Below are positions 1 through 9,436 of a stretch of DNA of 64,000 nt, in pieces (positions within the stretch are counted from its first letter, which is position 1; every line of letters begins with the position of its first letter). This DNA comes from Desulforhopalus sp. IMCC35007. Lineage in GTDB: Bacteria; Desulfobacterota; Desulfobulbia; Desulfobulbales; Desulfocapsaceae. The translations under genes were made by a program, and so were the position numbers. Where the stretch lies: contig NZ_SWCN01000006.1 of assembly GCF_005116575.1 (NCBI RefSeq), positions 62,001 through 126,000 of the forward strand, in the 5' to 3' direction. A model generated the notes under the pieces. The model was not told the origin of the DNA, searched no databases, and worked only from the letters and a program-made list of their open reading frames with translations.

Positions 1-2
1 TT

Positions 3-170
3 CATCTGAATTTTGTCGTCTCTGAAGAATGTCAAGCTGTCGTCGTAAGATTGCGGAGGCAGGAGAGTCATCAAATAGATAATAAATTGACGGGTCAGAT
101 GTGGCTGAGGAACTTTGAAATTGAGAAAATCGCTGATCCTTATACTGCACTCGATGGGTTAACTGAATGA
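3..170 (+). CDS. C-terminal end of an unidentified protein (5' end outside window)
   Basis: An open frame runs in from the left edge for 55 codons and stops with TGA at 168-170. That stop overlaps the ATG (167) of the next gene as ATGA, typical of translational coupling. The peptide includes VVRLRRQESHQIDNKLTGQM followed by WLRNFEIEK, a beta-rich, carbohydrate-binding-like tail. Such tails occur at the end of TPR or O-antigen-ligase-type proteins in polysaccharide clusters, but this is resemblance from memory only. The coupling suggests one operon with the DnaJ-domain gene. Function cannot be assigned from 55 residues. Confidence 0.55.
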   Translation, partial: HLNFVVSEECQAVVVRLRRQESHQIDNKLTGQMWLRNFEIEKIADPYTALDGLTE

Positions 171-1840
171 ACTCTCAGCAAAAGCCTCTTATACAAGAGC
201 TTATGAAAGCGTTTACGACCCATTCAAGTATGGACGCGACTCTTTCATTCGTTGCCAGCAGGGGTGGTTTGCTTTCGGCCTGTCAGACTCTCCTTAAAGA
301 TCTGGAGCGAGACGATACACAGAGTGTTGAGTGGGTGAGAGTTGAATGTGAAAAGTATTCTCTGACATTCCGTTCTTTTGTTGATCAGCTCTCTCAACTT
401 GTCTCCCTTTTTGTTCCTACAGAAGATATCGCAGATTATTTTTCTATCCTTGGTTTACAGGCAGGTGCAGGACATGATGAAATAAAAAAAAGTTACCGTA
501 AGCTCAGTTTACGTTATCACCCCGACACAGCCACGGGAAGTGACCCGGACGCATCTGAAAAGTTTATGCAGATTACTAAGGCCTATCACATCTTGATAGG
601 ACGCAATGATCAGCCTCGGCCAAATGTGGCATCATCTCAAGCAAGTAATTGGGAACCCAGAAGACAAAAATCAATTCATGCAGGAAGGCAGAAAAAACTG
701 TTCGTATGGGTTTTGGGGCTTGTAACGATATTGTTGATTTTTTCAGCTGTTACTTCGAAGGTGTATAAAAGAAAGGCCATGCTTGCAGGACTGAAAGAAA
801 GTAGAGGTGCTTTTGTTCCGCCCCAAACAAAACATGAGATAGATTTCGCTGACAATGAAGAGGAAGCTAAAAATCACCCTCTGTTAATGCCTGAAAAAGA
901 AGAGACTTTTCAATTTGACCATGAAAGTAAAGAGGATATTATTGCGTCTACGGAAAATAAAGCAGAATCAGAGGACGTAAATCAAAAAGTAAAATTTACG
1001 AGCGATGTTGAGTCGGTTTCTAAACCCGTTGAGCCACCTTATGGTGCGAATGGAATTGAGGTTCGGGAGGAAAAGGTTGGTGAGGTATTAGCTCAACAAA
1101 TACCAACCCTGTCAAGAGATGCAGAAAAAAAACTCCAAAAACCACCGCTAAAAAATCAATCTTCAGATTCTGCTGAGAAAAATAATATCACCATAGTTCA
1201 AGTGGGTCCAGACCATGTTCATCTTAAGAGCCAGAATCAGAGTCAAAGCGATGATCCACAAGTTGAGGGAAATATCCCATTAGACAAGGACGCTATATCA
1301 AGCAATGGCACAAAAGATCATTTGGATCGAGGAGAACAACCTGTTCTCAGCTTCAATGAAGCTGAGGTTGCAAAAGCTGATTCTGAAACGTCTGGAGTAT
1401 ATTCTAAAAAGAACAAAGAGGTCTTGGTCAGTGTTCCCGTGGTCGAGGAAGATAACAGGCAAACGTCTTCAGGGGAAGTAGACCTTCAACGTAAAATTGA
1501 CGTTTTTTTTGCTCATTACATTAGCGCTTACGAACAGCGAAATCTTATTCTTTTTTCCCGATATTTTGATGCAGATGCCACAGAGAATGGGAAGTTATTT
1601 ACGACAATGCTTCCAGTTTATATGGATCTTTTCGCTACAACATCGAGCCTTAAAATGGATTTAACAATTTCTTCTTGGAAGAAAGCAGGTAATGGAGTTT
1701 CAATTGATGGCCGGTTTAAGGTAGACTTCTTGTATACTGACGCGAGAGAAATCCATGGCTCTGGCGCCATACACTTCATGTTAAAAGAAAACAACGGTGA
1801 ATTTCGAATTCAATCAATGGAATATGAATTTGATCGTTGA
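167..1840 (+). CDS. Membrane-anchored DnaJ-domain protein with C-terminal NTF2-like domain
   Basis: 557 aa. Residues 89-145 form a J domain with the essential HPD tripeptide at 118-120, so it should stimulate an Hsp70 (DnaK) ATPase. Residues 178-196 are one transmembrane helix flanked by basic residues. A long, charged, low-complexity linker (about 200-440) follows, and the last 110 residues resemble an NTF2/SnoaL-like alpha+beta fold. There is no G/F region and no zinc-finger domain, so this is not DnaJ or CbpA but a class III J protein. The J domain lies on the N-terminal side of the helix; side of the membrane cannot be decided, though DnaK partnership implies cytoplasm. The start overlaps the stop of the preceding gene (ATGA). 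A role in assembling a surface or secretion machine is only inferred from neighbours. Confidence 0.8.
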   Translation: MNSQQKPLIQELMKAFTTHSSMDATLSFVASRGGLLSACQTLLKDLERDDTQSVEWVRVECEKYSLTFRSFVDQLSQLVSLFVPTEDIADYFSILGLQAGAGHDEIKKSYRKLSLRYHPDTATGSDPDASEKFMQITKAYHILIGRNDQPRPNVASSQASNWEPRRQKSIHAGRQKKLFVWVLGLVTILLIFSAVTSKVYKRKAMLAGLKESRGAFVPPQTKHEIDFADNEEEAKNHPLLMPEKEETFQFDHESKEDIIASTENKAESEDVNQKVKFTSDVESVSKPVEPPYGANGIEVREEKVGEVLAQQIPTLSRDAEKKLQKPPLKNQSSDSAEKNNITIVQVGPDHVHLKSQNQSQSDDPQVEGNIPLDKDAISSNGTKDHLDRGEQPVLSFNEAEVAKADSETSGVYSKKNKEVLVSVPVVEEDNRQTSSGEVDLQRKIDVFFAHYISAYEQRNLILFSRYFDADATENGKLFTTMLPVYMDLFATTSSLKMDLTISSWKKAGNGVSIDGRFKVDFLYTDAREIHGSGAIHFMLKENNGEFRIQSMEYEFDR

Positions 1841-1924
1841 CGCTATATATGATAATTTTGTGAGAGGTATTTCTTTTCCAGTATATATCCAGTTTAAGAT
1901 AGGTTTACCAGGTTGATATAATTT

Positions 1925-3958
1925 ATGTTACTTGCTTTACGCACCACACTGCTCCTTCAACTTTCGATTGCGAAACGTATAAGCTGTAATCCTAAATTCT
2001 GGATAATTTTATCTGTAGATATTGTTTTCATTATTCTATCGCTTTATTGCGCCTATAGTCTTCGTTTTGAGGGAAATTTATTTGCTCTTGAGCAGTTTTC
2101 CCAGTTTTTAGGAATTTTACCAATTATGGTTTGTGTAAAAATTCCAACTTTCTATTTTTGGGGTCTCTACCGAGGAATGTGGAGATATACCAGTACAGAA
2201 GATCTGTTTAATATTTTGAAAGCGACATTTATTGCCACTATTATTCTGGTTGCAATTTTATTATTCATCAATCGCTTCTCCGGCTTATCGCGCTCGGTCT
2301 TTATCCTCGATACGATTTTCACCTTCCTGTTGATATGTGGCCACCGTGTAGGGATACGTTTTCTCTTTAATACCTCCTACAATACAAAAGACTTATTGGG
2401 TGAAAGAGAACCGAGGGCTAAAAAAAGGCTACTTCTTGTTGGGGCTGGAGATGCAGCAGAAAAGATACTTCGTGAGTTAAAAACTAACCATAGCCTTCCC
2501 TACACCCCCATTGCTCTATTGGATGATGATCCACAAAAAACGGGCTTAAAAATACATGGTGTTCCCGTGGTTGGTCTCGTTGAGGATTTGAAAGAACATG
2601 CATTATTCACCAAAGCTGAAGAGATTCTTATTTCCATCGCCTCAACAAACGGCAAGGAAATGAAGCGACTTGTCGAATTATGCCAAGGGACAAAGATTCC
2701 CTTTAAAGTTATCCCTGTATATGGGGAAATATTGAATGGGAATATCTCTGTGAGGTCTATACGAGACCTCTCATATAATGATCTTTTAGGCAGAGAAGAA
2801 GTCGATCTCGAACAGGATAAAATTGGTGATTATCTCGCTGGGAAAACCGTGCTTATCACCGGTGCGGGTGGTTCTATTGGTTCAGAATTGTGCCGTCAGA
2901 TCTTACGATTTTCTCCTGAGCAACTTGTTCTTTTTGATAGCAGCGAGGAAAACCTTTATAATATCCAGATGGAACTGCTGCATGAAAAGCATATCACTAA
3001 TGCGATCACAATTCTCGGGAAAGTACAGGATTTAAGGCTGCTTAATCTCGTTTTTTGCCAGTATCGACCGACTGTTGTGTTTCACGCTGCCGCATATAAA
3101 CATGTGCCGCTGATTGAACGAAACCCCTGGCAGGCGGTAAACAACAACATCTTTGCTACGCAGTTGCTCATTGAAACATCTATTGTCTATCGGGTAGAGC
3201 GTTTTGTTTTGGTTTCCACCGATAAAGCGGTCCGGCCGACCAACGTTATGGGAGCCTCGAAACGGATTACTGAGTTACTTATGCAGGCGTATGATAGCAA
3301 AAACTGGGATGGGACCTTTAGTAGTACATGGCAGGAAATGGGTAAGGATGTTGAATCGTTTCCTGACCTTATCCGTAGCGCCCCCAACCACGATACTCGC
3401 TTTATGGCAGTACGTTTTGGCAATGTCATTGGCTCCTCAGGCTCTGTTATCCCTCTTTTTAAGAGACAGATTGAACACGGCGGCCCTGTAACAGTAACTC
3501 ACCCTGAAATTACCCGATATTTTATGTCTATAGATGAAGCGGCTCAGTTGATTTTGCAGACTGGGGCAATGGGGAATGGTGGTGAAATATTTATTTTGAA
3601 AATGGGTGCGCCTGTCAAAATTGACAATATGGCCCGTGACCTTATAAGACTTGCAGGGAAAGAGCCTGATACAGAAATTGAAATTAAGTATACTGGGCTT
3701 CGAGAAGGGGAAAAACTTTACGAAGAGCTCATTACTGTTGGTGAGGGGATTGTTGATACTCACCATAAAAAGATCATGGTGCTTCAAGGGAACTGTTTTA
3801 TTGCCTGCACAGAATTGCATAATTATCTAGAGGACCTTGCAAATGAAAGCCGAGCACATGATAGTTTAGGAATTAAACAATTGTTAAAACATATAATCCC
3901 AGAATATATTCCAGATATTTCTTTTGAAAAATCTGTTGGCTATTTTGAACCGAGCTAA
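1925..3958 (+). CDS. Membrane-bound NDP-sugar 4,6-dehydratase (WbpM/PglF/CapD family)
   Basis: 677 aa, the usual size of the long WbpM class. Four hydrophobic segments lie in residues 25-145. A first Rossmann motif (VGAGDAAEK, about 172-180) belongs to the CoA-binding-like domain, and a second, GAGGSIGSE (about 313-321), is the NAD-binding site of the catalytic SDR domain. The active-site signature VMGASKR, with Met in place of the classical Tyr, is typical of this family. The reaction is expected to be UDP-GlcNAc to UDP-4-keto-6-deoxy-HexNAc, the first step to bacillosamine, QuiNAc or FucNAc. An insertion of roughly 30 residues sits between the active-site helix and the RFGNVIGSSGSV motif (about 455-483). 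It opens the polysaccharide cluster. Confidence 0.9.
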   Translation: MLLALRTTLLLQLSIAKRISCNPKFWIILSVDIVFIILSLYCAYSLRFEGNLFALEQFSQFLGILPIMVCVKIPTFYFWGLYRGMWRYTSTEDLFNILKATFIATIILVAILLFINRFSGLSRSVFILDTIFTFLLICGHRVGIRFLFNTSYNTKDLLGEREPRAKKRLLLVGAGDAAEKILRELKTNHSLPYTPIALLDDDPQKTGLKIHGVPVVGLVEDLKEHALFTKAEEILISIASTNGKEMKRLVELCQGTKIPFKVIPVYGEILNGNISVRSIRDLSYNDLLGREEVDLEQDKIGDYLAGKTVLITGAGGSIGSELCRQILRFSPEQLVLFDSSEENLYNIQMELLHEKHITNAITILGKVQDLRLLNLVFCQYRPTVVFHAAAYKHVPLIERNPWQAVNNNIFATQLLIETSIVYRVERFVLVSTDKAVRPTNVMGASKRITELLMQAYDSKNWDGTFSSTWQEMGKDVESFPDLIRSAPNHDTRFMAVRFGNVIGSSGSVIPLFKRQIEHGGPVTVTHPEITRYFMSIDEAAQLILQTGAMGNGGEIFILKMGAPVKIDNMARDLIRLAGKEPDTEIEIKYTGLREGEKLYEELITVGEGIVDTHHKKIMVLQGNCFIACTELHNYLEDLANESRAHDSLGIKQLLKHIIPEYIPDISFEKSVGYFEPS

Positions 3959-4422
3959 TATTATAAAGTCTTCCCGTGTTAGATAGAAACCTTTCTTGAT
4001 TAAAATCTAAGAACTTTAAAGTTTCAATTCAGTTAATAGAGCTGAGGCTCTCAGTTAGAAAGAAATGAATTACCTTAACTCTCTACTATGCAAGATGTTA
4101 TCGTGGAGATTTTTGATCGGTGTAGGACGCTCTGATTTGTCTAGAGATAGTAGGTAATTGTATTCACTTAGAAAAAATCTGGACCACTAAAGGCAAGCAG
4201 CCGAAACGTATGGACGGATCAGGTGGTTGAAAAGGCAATATGCTTGGTGAACTAATGCGAAGTAAATTTAGGATCTAGCATGTTTACTTTGTGTGAATAT
4301 AGCACAGAGAAAGAGTGTTTGAGCTGTAGTTGCTTTGAGTTGAGTTAAAGTAATCAATGGCTGGATAAGGGGTAAATTGAAATGTTTGTAGGTTGTAGTG
4401 TGGATTTTCGTTTGTGTGAGAA
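3959..4422. other. 464-bp non-coding gap, nothing recognised
   Basis: AT-rich gap between the dehydratase and flippase genes. No open frame of convincing length, hairpin with a T-tract, or clear promoter was found. It may hold the promoter of the downstream cluster, but none can be pointed to. Confidence 0.4.
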
Positions 4423-5775
4423 ATGAAGGAAAAGCGAATAAATACCTGTGTCAATATGGAAATTAAAGTTTCACCTACCTCAAAACGACTTTCTTTATGG
4501 CATAATTTTTCTTGGAGTGTCACAGGGAGTTCGGTCTATGCGGGATGTCAATGGGGAATATTGGTATTGTTGGCAAAACTGACGACCTCTGAAATGGTTG
4601 GTCAATTTTCATTGGGGTTGGCGATTACTGCTCCAATTATAATATTCAGCCAGCTTCATCTGCGTGCTGTACAAGCTACTGACGCAAAATATGAGTACGA
4701 GTTTGGGCACTATATAGCACTGCGTTTAATGACAACGATGCTCGCTTTGATTTTGATTGCTTGTGTGGTCATATGGGGTGGGTATAGTCACTTCACTGCT
4801 CTAATAATTTTAGTATTAGGCATCTTTAAGGCTTTTGAATCTATGAGTGATGTTTTATACGGTTTTATACAGAAACATGAACGTATGGATTATATTGCAC
4901 GCTCACTTGTGTTACACGGGATCTCATCAATAATTGTGGTGGGATGCGTAGTTTTATTCACTCACAATGTGTTGGCTGGTGTTGTTGCATTAGCCACCAC
5001 GAGGGGACTGGTTTTGTTTACTTATGACCTTTATAATGTGAAGGTTATGTTGAACGATAATTTGAATGATCCAACTTCAACTTGGGGGAAGTGTTTCAAT
5101 ATAAAACCAACGTTTCGAGTACGAAAGCTAAAAGCACTTATACAGCTTACTCTACCTCTTGCATTTGTGATGACAATGATTTCGCTAAAAACAAATATTC
5201 CAAGGTTGTTTATAGATGACTACTGTGGAGCTCGTGAACTTGGTATATATACTGCGTTAGCGTATTTGGTCGTTGTGGGTAACACGATTGTATCTTCGAT
5301 AGGACAATCTTGTGTTCCTCGTATGGCGAAATATTATGCCACAGGTGAATTAAATAAATATAACAGCCTGTTATTTCGGATCGTTTCTCTTGGTGCAATT
5401 ATCGGTTGTGGAGGGATGCTCGTGGCATTTTTTTTTGGACCATCGCTGCTAGCTGCTATTTATCGCCCTGAATATGGACAATATCCAGATCTATTGGTGA
5501 TTCTGTTTAGCGCTGGAGCATTGTCTTATATTAACTCGCTATTGGGGTATGGGTTGACAGCCACGCGAAATTTTAAAATATTTTTGCTACCATATATTAT
5601 TATTACAGCAATGGCTTTCACCTTATCCGTACTCGTTATTCCTAGTTATGGATTGAAAGGGGCTGCTTGGGCTGATTTATTTTTAAATTTGATAAATCTA
5701 GTCATGTTTATAATACTATTACACAAAAATACATGGAGGGAGCGTGCAAAATCAACTGCGAAAGATATTGTTTGA
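4423..5775 (+). CDS. Wzx-type polysaccharide flippase (MATE/MOP superfamily)
   Basis: 450 aa, almost entirely hydrophobic with about 12 predicted membrane helices, no signal peptide, and the length of O-antigen flippases. It should translocate undecaprenyl-linked oligosaccharide units across the inner membrane. Sequence in this family is poorly conserved, so the call rests on size, topology and place in the cluster. The first ATG (4423) is used; a second ATG at 4456 (MEIKVS) is possible, and neither has a strong Shine-Dalgarno. The end overlaps the next gene by 32 bp. Confidence 0.75.
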   Translation: MKEKRINTCVNMEIKVSPTSKRLSLWHNFSWSVTGSSVYAGCQWGILVLLAKLTTSEMVGQFSLGLAITAPIIIFSQLHLRAVQATDAKYEYEFGHYIALRLMTTMLALILIACVVIWGGYSHFTALIILVLGIFKAFESMSDVLYGFIQKHERMDYIARSLVLHGISSIIVVGCVVLFTHNVLAGVVALATTRGLVLFTYDLYNVKVMLNDNLNDPTSTWGKCFNIKPTFRVRKLKALIQLTLPLAFVMTMISLKTNIPRLFIDDYCGARELGIYTALAYLVVVGNTIVSSIGQSCVPRMAKYYATGELNKYNSLLFRIVSLGAIIGCGGMLVAFFFGPSLLAAIYRPEYGQYPDLLVILFSAGALSYINSLLGYGLTATRNFKIFLLPYIIITAMAFTLSVLVIPSYGLKGAAWADLFLNLINLVMFIILLHKNTWRERAKSTAKDIV

Positions 5776-6487
5776 ACAATATGCCACGCATTATAGACGA
5801 GCTAATAAAGATGTTGAACAAATTTCAAGAAAGGATGAGGATTCATTTAAAATTATGTATGGTCAATATCTTGAGTCATTGTCTCAGGATAGCCTAGTCC
5901 TTGATGCCGGTTGTGGGAGTGGGTTACTTCTACAGCAGCTAACGAAATATACAAATATAAAGCCTGTTGGCGTGGATATTTCAAAAGGGCAAATCGATAA
6001 AGCCCGTGAATGTTTGCCGAATACAGAATTGATCTGTTCTGATGCACTAGAGTATTTAAAAGATCATAAGAAAACTTTTTCGGGTATCTTTTGTACTGAT
6101 GTATTGGAACATTTAGAAACTATTGATCATTGTCTTGAATTTGTTAGGGCTATGCAGAGTGCATTGATTCCTGGCGGATTCTGTATAGTTAGAACTCCAA
6201 ATGCTGCGAATTTAACATCAAGTTATACTCGATACATGGACCTTACACATGAAAGGTCATTTACGCGGACCTCACTATTGCAATTGTTAGAGTCAGGGGG
6301 ATTACAAGAACTTGAAGTTATTTCAGAAGCTGCTAAACATTTTACTGGTACCATTCGGTTGTTTGTTGAACGGTATTTTCATAAAGTGCTTTTTATGCTT
6401 TGTGGTCGTGGATTAGAGTATGTGTTTACAAAAAATGTTATTTTATTAGGATACGCAATTAATAAAAGAGAAACGACAAACAATTGA
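5744..6487 (+). CDS. Class I SAM-dependent methyltransferase
   Basis: 247 aa. SAM-binding motif I is VLDAGCGSGLLLQQL, followed by an acidic residue at the end of strand 2 (GVDISKG) and the post-motif segment GIFCTDVLEHLE. This is the Methyltransf_11/UbiG-like fold. The start is GTG at 5744, 5 nt after GGAGGG (5734-5739), inside the end of the flippase gene, so the two are probably coupled. In this setting it could methylate a sugar or cap the glycan chain; the substrate is unknown. Confidence 0.82.
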   Translation: MQNQLRKILFEQYATHYRRANKDVEQISRKDEDSFKIMYGQYLESLSQDSLVLDAGCGSGLLLQQLTKYTNIKPVGVDISKGQIDKARECLPNTELICSDALEYLKDHKKTFSGIFCTDVLEHLETIDHCLEFVRAMQSALIPGGFCIVRTPNAANLTSSYTRYMDLTHERSFTRTSLLQLLESGGLQELEVISEAAKHFTGTIRLFVERYFHKVLFMLCGRGLEYVFTKNVILLGYAINKRETTNN

Positions 6488-6633
6488 GGGGCCATATCGA
6501 TTTTACGCACTAATTTTTGGTCCAATATCCTAATTGACCAATCGATATGTATTGATTTGGCTTAGATAGAGTGTAAAGAATGATTAACCTTGTGGTTAAA
6601 TTTACTGTTTATTCTTTGAAGGAATGATCGATT

Positions 6634-7848
6634 TTGAAACAAGCCGAAAAAAACAAGAAATCTATATTAGTTGATTTGATAGCTACACAAACCGATGGAC
6701 AATCAAAATTCCATGGTGGCGGGGAGTATGCAAAAGAGATTTTCCATAGTATTCTAAAGAATAGAAATCATCAAGAAATAACGTTTATATTTGACCCTTC
6801 AAGACCGTTAGACTCAAGCATAACAAGAAAGTTTGATACACCAGGGTGTCAATTTGTAGCTATAAAAGATAATAAAAAATTACAAAAAATTTTGTCGAAT
6901 AACAAGTTTGAAGTGTATTACGCTCCTTTATTTCGAAAAGATCATTTAGCACTCGAATTTGGAGAGACAAAATTTATTTTGACCATTCATGGCCTCCGAA
7001 GTATCGAAATGCCTCGAGATAAGTTTGAGCTGTATTATTCCTTTAGTATATGGTCTTTAATGAGATTTTGCTATCGTATGCTTTTTTCAAAACACGATAT
7101 TCAAAGAAAAAGAAATATATATTCTGTTTTGTCTAGAAAAGCTGATGTGATAGTAGTTCCATCAAATCATACAAAATACTCTTTGCTCTCATCAATAAAA
7201 AATATTGGTGAGGATAAAATACGAGTGCTCTATAGTCCAAGAAAAGCAAACAATCGATCGATGAATGATAATTTTGTCGAAAAGTTGGTTCTAGAAGATC
7301 AAAATTTTATTCTTTTAATATCATCAAATAGGTGGCTTAAGAATGCTTATCGGGCGGTTAGGGCAATAGATGAACTGTATTCTCAAGGGATATCTATACC
7401 ATCAAAAACACTTCTGCTTGGAGTCACTAATCCGTGGACATTCAAATTCATTAAAAATAAATCTAGGTTTATTTTAAAGAACTATGTTTCCCAAGAAGAA
7501 TTAGATTCTTGTTATAAAAAAGCAGCTCTCTTTGTTTATCCGACGCTCAATGAAGGGTTTGGATATCCACCATTGGAAGCTATGAAATATGGGACGCCTG
7601 TTGTTGCCTCGGCAATAGGCTCTATTCCTGAAATATGTGGCGACGCTGTTATGTATATCAATCCGTTGTCTGTGGATGAGATTAAGACACGTATAACACA
7701 ATGTTGTTGTCAAGAAGGGGTTATAGAGAATTTGCGTGAAAAAGGTCCCAAACAATCTAGTTATATAGGTTTGATGCAGGATGATATGCTGGCTACACTT
7801 ACGCGTTTAATACTTTTCGGGGAAAATAAGATCTCGTTATCACAATGA
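6634..7848 (+). CDS. Glycosyltransferase family 4 (GT-B fold)
   Basis: 404 aa. The C-terminal half has the GT4 nucleotide-sugar signature with the EX7E pattern in NEGFGYPPLEAMKYGTPVV, followed by ASAIGSIPEICGDAV. The start is TTG at 6634 with AAGGA about 11 nt upstream; an ATG at 6624 is in another frame. It should add one sugar to the lipid-linked repeat unit on the cytoplasmic face; donor and linkage cannot be told. Its stop overlaps the next start as ATGA (7845). Confidence 0.85.
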   Translation: MKQAEKNKKSILVDLIATQTDGQSKFHGGGEYAKEIFHSILKNRNHQEITFIFDPSRPLDSSITRKFDTPGCQFVAIKDNKKLQKILSNNKFEVYYAPLFRKDHLALEFGETKFILTIHGLRSIEMPRDKFELYYSFSIWSLMRFCYRMLFSKHDIQRKRNIYSVLSRKADVIVVPSNHTKYSLLSSIKNIGEDKIRVLYSPRKANNRSMNDNFVEKLVLEDQNFILLISSNRWLKNAYRAVRAIDELYSQGISIPSKTLLLGVTNPWTFKFIKNKSRFILKNYVSQEELDSCYKKAALFVYPTLNEGFGYPPLEAMKYGTPVVASAIGSIPEICGDAVMYINPLSVDEIKTRITQCCCQEGVIENLREKGPKQSSYIGLMQDDMLATLTRLILFGENKISLSQ

Positions 7849-9281
7849 TACCAATAGAAAGTCTATTTGATCAACAAGCCAAAAAGCAAACAATATTTAT
7901 TATAGGACGCACAGAGTTTATGCTTTCTCTGTTGTGTTGTTTTGCTATTTTGCTGGTGAATCCTTTGTCTGTACCATTATATATAATTTTTGCAATAGCA
8001 GCCCATTTAACTCGTCCAATTTTCATCCAGTACGCTTTTCAAGGAAAAAACACTGTATTATTGAGTTTTGCTGTTTATACCCTTCTTGCGCTGCTCATTT
8101 TCACCGCGCAGATGTATACGCTACCAAATTATGAGGGATTGTCTGGGCCTGAAGGTGGAATTGGAACAGACGACACCTATTTTTATACCCAAGCAACGAA
8201 AGACGTTGATTTTAGCCGCAATGGCGCTCTCAGAGCTTATTCTTCAGTCATGCATCCGTTCTCAATTTTTTTAGGGACATTTGTTCAGATGATTGAATTT
8301 TTTCGTGAGTGTCATTTAGTCGATTTATTGCTTCTTAATGTGTTTGCACTATCCTTTATACCATCATTGTGTTCTTTGGTAGCGGTCAGATGTTTACCTT
8401 TGTGGTATGAATCTCCTTTAGGACCTAATAGTATACAACTTGCCTATTGGCTTGCGTTAATGCATTTTTCTCTTTGGGCAGATGGTTTAATACTCATTAG
8501 AGATGGTTGGACAGCATTATTCTTTACTGTTGCTCTGTTCTCTCTTATTAATGGATCAATTTTCAAATTTTTGATTGCGACGATCTGTTTAGCGTATTTT
8601 AGAATAGCATCAGCAATAATGTTAGTTTGTAGTGTAATGCCGTTATTACTTCCGATATCTATAAAAAAATTAAAAAAATACGCATTTTTAATATTGCTTC
8701 CTTTAAGTGCAATAGTCGTAATTGTAATTGCTTATGCTGTGTCTTCAGGTTATGTAGATGAAAAACAAATATCATTTCTTCGAAATGATTATGTTAATTC
8801 ATTTATAGCCAATGCTGCTGACAAAAAACAAGATTCGTCAATCCTCTTTATACTATCCAGTATGTCCTTCTATTTACGAATTCCATTAACTTTTGTGTTT
8901 TTCTTTTGTGCTCCTTATACTAGTCTAAATATTGTGACTGATGGTGTTTTTGTCCCGCGATTGCTTTTAAATTTTTTTGCAGGAGTTTTGAATATTGTTC
9001 TTCTTAAATGGTGGGTTCAATCATTGGTTGTGGCATTTCAGATCTGGTTAAAAAAGCGGACTGATTTGTTGCTATATTTACATCTTACGTATTTAATAGG
9101 TATTTTCCTTGTATCAACGATGTCTCTTCAGTTGAGACATAAAACTATGCTTTTGCCATTGTTGTGTGTTTTAGCTGCTCATGGATTTGCGATTCGAGAA
9201 TTTAGAGTTCGGACTATAGGGAATATAGTCATGCTTTTAGTGTTTCTTGTAAATATTTTTAATGTAGTCAGGAGTTTCTAA
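7845..9281 (+). CDS. Polytopic membrane protein, candidate polysaccharide polymerase (Wzy-like)
   Basis: 478 aa with about ten to twelve hydrophobic segments and one larger extracytoplasmic loop near residues 90-130 containing GLSGPEGGIGTDDTYFY. No conserved signature was recognised. Wzy polymerases are known for size and topology rather than sequence, and the cluster otherwise lacks one, so this is the best candidate. Other membrane glycosyltransferases of similar topology are not excluded. It is translationally coupled to the preceding GT4 gene through ATGA. Confidence 0.55.
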   Translation: MIPIESLFDQQAKKQTIFIIGRTEFMLSLLCCFAILLVNPLSVPLYIIFAIAAHLTRPIFIQYAFQGKNTVLLSFAVYTLLALLIFTAQMYTLPNYEGLSGPEGGIGTDDTYFYTQATKDVDFSRNGALRAYSSVMHPFSIFLGTFVQMIEFFRECHLVDLLLLNVFALSFIPSLCSLVAVRCLPLWYESPLGPNSIQLAYWLALMHFSLWADGLILIRDGWTALFFTVALFSLINGSIFKFLIATICLAYFRIASAIMLVCSVMPLLLPISIKKLKKYAFLILLPLSAIVVIVIAYAVSSGYVDEKQISFLRNDYVNSFIANAADKKQDSSILFILSSMSFYLRIPLTFVFFFCAPYTSLNIVTDGVFVPRLLLNFFAGVLNIVLLKWWVQSLVVAFQIWLKKRTDLLLYLHLTYLIGIFLVSTMSLQLRHKTMLLPLLCVLAAHGFAIREFRVRTIGNIVMLLVFLVNIFNVVRSF

Positions 9282-9436
9282 CTGGAATTATTAATTTGAT
9301 CACTTACTGGTTGGTTTCCGATTCTGAAGATTGATTACCATAATACCAGTAACTGGTTCATATTATTTTGTATTATAAAGAATTTAACCGTAAACTATTA
9401 CAACTCTAAACTCTATATATTGTTTTAGCACATGAC

